A DNA stretch of 64,000 bases from Reticulitermes lucifugus (Eukaryota > Arthropoda > Insecta > Blattodea > Rhinotermitidae), in the NCBI GenBank assembly GCA_026260175.1, contig JAKCWW010000417.1:1-64000 (forward strand), written 5' to 3'. Position 1 is the stretch's first letter. Each line of letters begins with the position of its first letter. The position numbers and the translations under genes were made by a program. The notes under the pieces were generated by a model. The model did no database searches. It was given only the letters and a program-made list of their open reading frames with translations, and was not told where the DNA came from. This document shows, piece by piece, positions 57,824 to 64,000 of this stretch.

Positions 57824-58089
57824 CGAAATGTATTATCTGTGCAACTGAAGGCAGAAATATCACGAGGTTTACAGGGCTGTGTTAGGTTATGTAAGCGCGA
57901 GCGAAGAAGGAAATATTAACCTTCTTGACCTTGTTGGGAGCACTTCATTTTCTATGGTTGGAAAGACCCTGGTTTTACAAAGAAGGGCAAAACTTATCTA
58001 GTGTGCTAAGACATCTGGAAATTATTAAGTGAATCAGGAAAGCCACTGTTGCGTGGTTCTGTATATTTATAATTCAAATATTTATTCAG

Positions 58090-58162
58090 TCAACCAACAA
58101 CTACACTGTATAATACAGACCATTAGGGAATTTCCCTCGATACAGTGTATTATGTCGGTTGA
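58090..58162. repeat. Imperfect foldback related to 4532-4581
   Basis: tcaaccaaca/tgtcggttga outer arms (one mismatch), acactgta (58103-58110) with tacagtgt (58141-58148), and an inner agggaa/ttccct. The outer sequence resembles the arm at 4532-4550. Confidence 0.6.
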
Positions 58163-61100
58163 TTATTAAAGGGATGAAAGATAATTTATTACCGAAAATG
58201 CTGTAATTGATTTAAAAACGTAATGTAGGCTTACGTTCATAGTTACTGAAATATTATTTACTTTAAAAAATATGACATTTCCAGGGTGAACCAGTGTATA
58301 TTGTCCAAGTGGATCGCCTCCAGTGTGCAAGACCCGTATCATGCCCTGTTAATCGTATCTTCATCGCATCACAATCGTATCGCAAGTAGCGCCCTGTGTG
58401 ACAGCGGCCGTAATCATCTCTTATTAGTACACGTGTACTTACGATGGTCTCAGCGCGCTCGTTAATTTCATAGAGTTAAATAACTTGTGTTTATTTGCAG
58501 CACTTTTGCAGAGTACGCGCCATGGGAATAATGTAAACGAAAGTTATGTAAGACATATCTTCGCCAATAAATCTCTCCAAAAGAACAGCACACAGCATAG
58601 TGTAAATATTTTGTATCACACATTTAGTGTTGGACAAACACGAAGTACGAAAAAATTGTACTTTTCACGGTTGAGGCAGTGTCTGCATTAAGTAAGAACT
58701 TTAATATTCAAGATAACAGATATTGGTCTTATAAAAAATTCCTACATAATTCAAAAAGGTTTTATATATCACCTTAAATTCGGAGTCTGTTGCACAGCGA
58801 GTGCGTGCAAAGTCACAGGGCGCATATTTATCGAAGAAGCAAATACCGGCTTTACGTCCAGTTAGTCATGTTACCATCATTCGGGGAATTAAATGAAGGG
58901 TATAAATAAAATGCAGAATCTACTTTTTTTACATTACTTCAAGGAAAATAATTGAATATAGCTAGTTTATCTTCTTACCAAATCGCAACACGGCGTCGTG
59001 ATCTTCCCTGGACTATTCCTGGAAATTCACTTAAATTTACCTACCCCCTTATCTTCATCGAAACACGCCAGAAGCATCCACATTTACGTTCAAGAAATTT
59101 AGTGTACAGATCCTCTCTTAATATAAGTATTAACCACTGATTTATTTTACGTTGAAAAAAATCACAATTTGGTTAAGTATATTTTATTCTTCACCATAAT
59201 CAGTTTTCAATTCGTTTGGTCCAGTGGTTCCCATACTCCATGATTGCGGGGAAAGCTTATTGGTAATTCTACTTGCCACTGGGTTCAATATTTAAAACAC
59301 TGACCTTCATTTATATGGTGTTTTCATGTGTTCCATATTGTCCCACAATGAACAGCGATTCTCTTCCTACACAACAGCCAGAGATTGATCTTTCCAATTG
59401 AAGAATACTGTGTTGCTTGTGAAGTACGAACTGAATCTCTAGGTAAAATGCAAATTAATTTTAATCTTTAAATAGTTAAGTCGTCATTCTAATATTCTAT
59501 ATATGCTTGCTGTTATTCTGGACGTTATTTTATCGTTCCGATTACCATTAACCCAGTTATATTTATCTGTTTATCTGATCTAAATATAAGTTACAGTCGA
59601 TGACTGTCAAGAACTCGCAACACTGACACATGTTCACCACATGAATATTCACACACATTTAAACAAGAAACTGCTATTCTTTTCTCAATTTCGGTATCAT
59701 TTACACCCTCTGATATAAAAAATCAGATCACTTATCGGCTTTATCCTTTTGTGCATTCTGTCACTTGATCAGTCGTGTTAAATCTGTCACAGTATTATCA
59801 CTTCATAAAGGGCTATTTAAAATTGCTGGCTACTAATTAGGGACATTTCTGATTGTTATATCAGCCATATTTTGAATGTTGTCTCTAATGGTTTACTTTT
59901 TTACTTTCCTTCGTTCTTGTGTGTATGTTTCAGAATTTTTATGAAATTTCTCATGACACTCTAAAAATAAAATGCATTCTCATCAGCAGAAATGGTACGT
60001 ACACTGACGGATGTCTCTCTTCAGCCTTCAAACACCCTTTCAAAAAAATGGAGACGATTTATTCTTTCATTCCTAAGGAGATGCGACTGTCTTAAATTTT
60101 GTAGTAGGGAAGTTGAAAATTTTAAGTAAAGGCAGTGTGGTTGTTTCTTCTGGTTAACGAAATTACCGCTACAGGATTTACGGGAGAGAAACTTTGGAGG
60201 AATTAGTTTTGTACTTTTAGTAATTTCGCGTGTTTGTTGTGTTTCTGGATGACCACTTCTGCTTTGTTTTGGCATAACACCACCCCTTCCGTTTGAAGTT
60301 GGTAGGAACTTTCTTATTAATCGTAACTGTCTCTAGATTTATAAGTGAAACTGTCTGCTGTTGAAATAGCAGATTTCATTAAACTTAATTCAACTTGTTA
60401 TTCAGTGCGATGGAACGCGTGTGACTTTATTTCGGAAGTTTCACAGTTCAAATCGTGACTATGAAATCATCTATTCTGAAAGGAGGCATGTAGCTTGTCG
60501 CCCGGTCTTCCAGGCAAATACTTAGATAGTAATATATGTTTATACGTTTCATTATTCTAATGTTACTTAGTTACGTCTGTCGGTGCATCGGTGGGGTGGT
60601 GGCGCTTGCTTCTTCAGTACTCAAGCAAACAGAACGACCGAACACACACGATCCAACGAAAAAACACACAATAGATCACTTAAAAAGTCATTATTCAATA
60701 AAAACGTAATAAAAACACCTTCAACCACATAACTACAAACAGAACATCAAGTGAAGTATCCCAATGCACCGAAAAGCAACCCATAGCATAGTATAGAAAT
60801 GTGAATATTTTTAAAACAAATTATCAAGACGACGTATTGTGACAGCATCTAAATATATGAGCGTATTATGTTGTATTACACACGTTATGAAACGTCACAA
60901 AAGGCTAGAACCCTTCGAAATAATCCTTTCTTGCACTGACACCATCCTCTACTTCAGGGGTTTACTAATCCCAGGCGCAGGCTTCCCGGGCTACTAAATC
61001 TTGTAAGGTGGCCCCTAATCTTTGTTGGTCCTCAGTACAAAAGTTACTTTATATCACTCTTGTGATATATAGAGATTTGTAGTGGCTTCTAAATTTTTGA

Positions 61101-61170
61101 AAAATTTGAGGAACCTTGCTCTGGATATTTTGTCTTAATTATTCCAATAAAGATTTACGCCCCACGGTTC
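58163..61170. other. Mostly featureless; basic 84-residue frame at 60021-60275
   Basis: The minus-strand frame at 60275-60021 starts MPKQSRSGHPETQQTREITK and is rich in basic residues, but I recognise no family and see no splice or promoter context. Treat as unproven. Confidence 0.35.
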
Positions 61171-61495
61171 ACACACATATATATATATATATATATATTA
61201 GATCTGTAAGAATTTTGTTATCATTCAGAGTGCAACGCATTGCTAATAATTTGATTACATGCCAGCCTGAAGGTAGCGCGGTAGTGTCAAATAGCGTAAC
61301 ACGGTTACGATGTCAACAAGCTTTTTAACCAGTCGCATTAACAGCCGGAAATCTGTAGCATTACTTCAAAAGTACAACAAGCCGCAGAAGAACACGAGTG
61401 TGTACCAGAATACAGGAATTACGTATTAACAGACCCACACCACCTTCTAAATCATTTTTTATAATATATATATATATATAATATATATAATAATA
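61171..61495. repeat. Two (TA)n microsatellites
   Basis: (CA)n(TA)n at 61171-61199 and (TA)n at about 61464-61490, separated by unique sequence. Confidence 0.9.
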
Positions 61496-63590
61496 TGCAT
61501 AATAATATTCGTGTAATTTATTCGATAAAATTTGTAATATTTGCACATGCACCAACGTCTTTAACTAATCTACACCTGCAGTGATTATGGAATTGGGAAT
61601 AAATGGAACACATAAAATAGTGACCATCTGGCTACAATCACTATGGAGTGGTGAATAAGTGAGTCGCTTCAAATGACAAATATTCGGCTGCAATAATTAT
61701 TCTATAGGGAATAAATTAGGGTACCAAAATTCTTGGCATCTAGTTGCAGTGAATATAGATTACAGAAGAACCATAATAATTAAAATCAGGTACATCCGCT
61801 ACACTAACTGTGGAATTTTGAGTACATGCGTCACTTTGAATGACGAAAATCCGGCTGTAATAATTAAGAAATGACTACCGTCAAGTTGGGTTGTCCCTTT
61901 TGCAGCTTTTCTACCGTAACGAAATATGCTGCACCTCAATCTTCCCGGTAAATATCATCAGTTCCGACTGATATGTTATACATATGGTTCTTATTGTACC
62001 ATACTGATGGGTTACGCTAAATATGTACGTGTTTCTTGGCAATAATGTATATATATATAGCACGCCTATACATTAAGCTAACAACTTCCTTACTTATCGG
62101 TGTTCAAGTCATGCTCCTGAACATCACTGACAATAACTGTCAGCTGGCTGTCTTAGGCGACATCAACATATCGACCGGCCAAACGTCAGAGATAGGAGCG
62201 TTACTGAGGTCCTTTATGTCAGGAGGTGTTAACATGATAAGTAACCATTAATAATCTATATATACAATAAGTTTGACAGAATGTTTAAGGTAATACGCAT
62301 AGCACCTTCACAAAATATGAAATTATATTTAGTGTTTGTTTATTTATGATTTACTTAAATATTATCTCAGTAGCTGAAGATTATAAAGCGTCTAAAGATG
62401 GCATGATTAATTACTGATTAATTGCGAATGATGTGAGAAAGTGTGAGTGTGAACAGACTAGTATCTCGACATTTTCCTGGAGTAAGTGATGTCAGAACAA
62501 GCCAAGATATAAATACGGCACCTTCTAAATACAAAGAAACATTGTAGCCCATTAGATCAGTTGGCCCTTTCGCTCTTCGATTTAGTGATGGAAAAATTTG
62601 AAATTTGGTGTACTAAAATTGGTAAATTAACACGGTAACCAACTAAACTTTATTCGAGATAAATAAGGTTAATTTGAAGCCATTCATTTGTGTGGACTCC
62701 AATTTTAACGCCTCCATCATCAAGAACTTGTTCTTGCTATTTGTAGCACTAGCAGTAGTATGCTTCTTACGAAGTGGCGTATAGCGTACGTTCACAGGAA
62801 AGGATAACAAGCCTTATAGCCAGCAACAAGGGACTTATAAGCTGGCTTTGCGGAGCTCTTGCTGACTTTAGGAATATCACGCAACACAGGGACAGATCCA
62901 TAACGGATGAAGGCTAATTTTAGACGTTTGCATTTTAACCATTATATGCGGTATGATTGTTTGATTAGGTATCAAAATTTATATTGGGCAGACAGTACAG
63001 ATTTGTTTAGAATTAGTACGTTAGTTTAAGGGTGTAAAGGAAATTGTAACTCATCGGTATAGTGGGGTCTGCAGAGAGACAGTTTAGGTCAGGTATAGCA
63101 AACTTGCATGTTCGCCGTTTGTCAGTGTCAAATTTAATTGTTTTGGGAACTTTCTGAAGCACATGAAATTTAATAGTTTGGCAGTCTTTGGGCGTCTTAG
63201 ATCAAGCGAGAGCGGATACCATGTTAGTCATGTTTGCACATTAAGAAAACTAGTAGGATGCGTGTAGGGGTTCTTATAATACAGTAAAAAGAAAAGTGAA
63301 GGGCTAAAACAGTTGGTTAAATTTAAAAAATACGGTATTAATTATTTATAAGTGTTCCTGAGCCTCGTAAGGACCACTTATTATCCCTGACATCTACTAC
63401 CGCCTGTAAGCTAGAACGGGTTCTCCGCTGCGAATCCTACAAGAGCATTCCAAATATATAAACTTTTAACTACGCGTACACTTTGTTGCTGGGTTTTACT
63501 GCATCTAATATAATGTAGATATTGCTGTGGATATCGCTATCATACAAATGTATGCTACTAATGTAATTTAACATGTTTTAAATAACGTGG
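61496..63590. other. No recognisable feature
   Basis: No repeat boxes or LINE peptides seen; a 71-residue frame at 62036-62251 has no motif. Confidence 0.45.
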
Positions 63591-63595
63591 TGTAT

Positions 63596-63645
63596 TATAC
63601 ACCCTGATGATGGCGATGTAATCGCCAAAACATGTAGGAGGTATA
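63596..63645 (+). ncRNA. Hammerhead-like motif 4
   Basis: CTGATGA (63604-63610), U, stem GGCGA/TCGCC with TGTAA loop, AAAAC (G12 to A), stem III AC/GT with AT loop, A at 63636, and stem I tatacacc with ggaggtata (one bulge). Layout complete apart from the G12 change. Confidence 0.55.
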
Positions 63646-64000
63646 GGAATCATACTGTTGTGTATACGGTGTGTGCATGTGTTGGTTTTGTAAATAAAGC
63701 ACAAACATATATGTGTGTTTGCACGTTATGGTGAAGGTTGAAATCGGCGATTTTATAAAATAAATAAACATGACGGTGAAAATTAGAATCATAACAAGTA
63801 TATTTACCCGGGAATGTTTCAACGTACTAGAAGCCAGTTGTAAAAGTAATGAATCACTAATTTTAAATTTAAATGTTTATTTTTAGAAGGACAAATTTTT
63901 CTGTTTTACATTTGTATTTATTCGACTAACATTTTAAACAAATAACGGTAGCTTTATAAAAAATATTCTTAGTGTCACTCTATAAATTTCCTTCGCATCA
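63646..64000. other. No recognisable feature
   Basis: AT-rich window end. Any partner arm of the 63596 motif would be expected nearby but I did not find one. Confidence 0.4.

Noticed and set aside
60021-60275. 84-residue basic protein
   Set aside because: Met-initiated but with no recognisable family, splice context or repeat relation; length is within chance for this much DNA.

Overview
The window looks like non-genic euchromatin from an insect nuclear genome. It is AT-rich, has no prokaryote-style operons, and is built from interspersed repeats of every age. The main clues are degraded LINE reverse transcriptase proteins of a type common in insect genomes, several tRNA-derived SINE families, and many microsatellites. 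My guess is a cockroach or termite (Blattodea), at low confidence. The window shows no convincing host gene structure: nearly all open frames are short, and the longer ones are SINE or LINE translations or antisense shadows.

Layout. 0-13 kb: SINE families called here A, B, C and D, 3' ends of a LINE family (called E, peptide RMRWAGHV) on both strands, a 78-bp palindromic MITE inside one LINE copy, a 33-bp minisatellite, and an assembly gap in a (TA)n(GT)n microsatellite. 13.4-16.4 kb: the longest LINE relic (family L2), minus strand, with endonuclease and reverse transcriptase pieces but no catalytic YADD region. 18.5-25 kb: SINE B, C and D copies and a mariner-type transposase pseudogene split by a SINE. 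30-37 kb: an L2 reverse transcriptase fragment, four small DNA-transposon relics (two or three hAT-like, one pogo/Tigger-like), and a 354-nt coiled-coil-like reading frame with one in-frame TGA. 39-64 kb: scattered SINEs and LINE ends plus long stretches with nothing recognisable.

Most interesting signal. Hammerhead-ribozyme-like motifs recur, with a core of CTGANGA, a GC stem and GAAA, followed by a tiny stem III. The best one (42120-42162) has every conserved core nucleotide and a paired stem I. It lies in a 368-bp element bounded by perfect 12-bp target-site duplications with 23-bp inverted repeats. Other copies occur at 31.5, 39.5, 39.75/39.87 (inverted pair), 50.0/50.4 (inverted pair), 56.0 and 63.6 kb. 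Several share one extra U just before stem II. They fit non-autonomous Penelope-like or retrozyme retroelements. All family letters (A, B, C, D, E, G, L2, L3) are labels made for this window.
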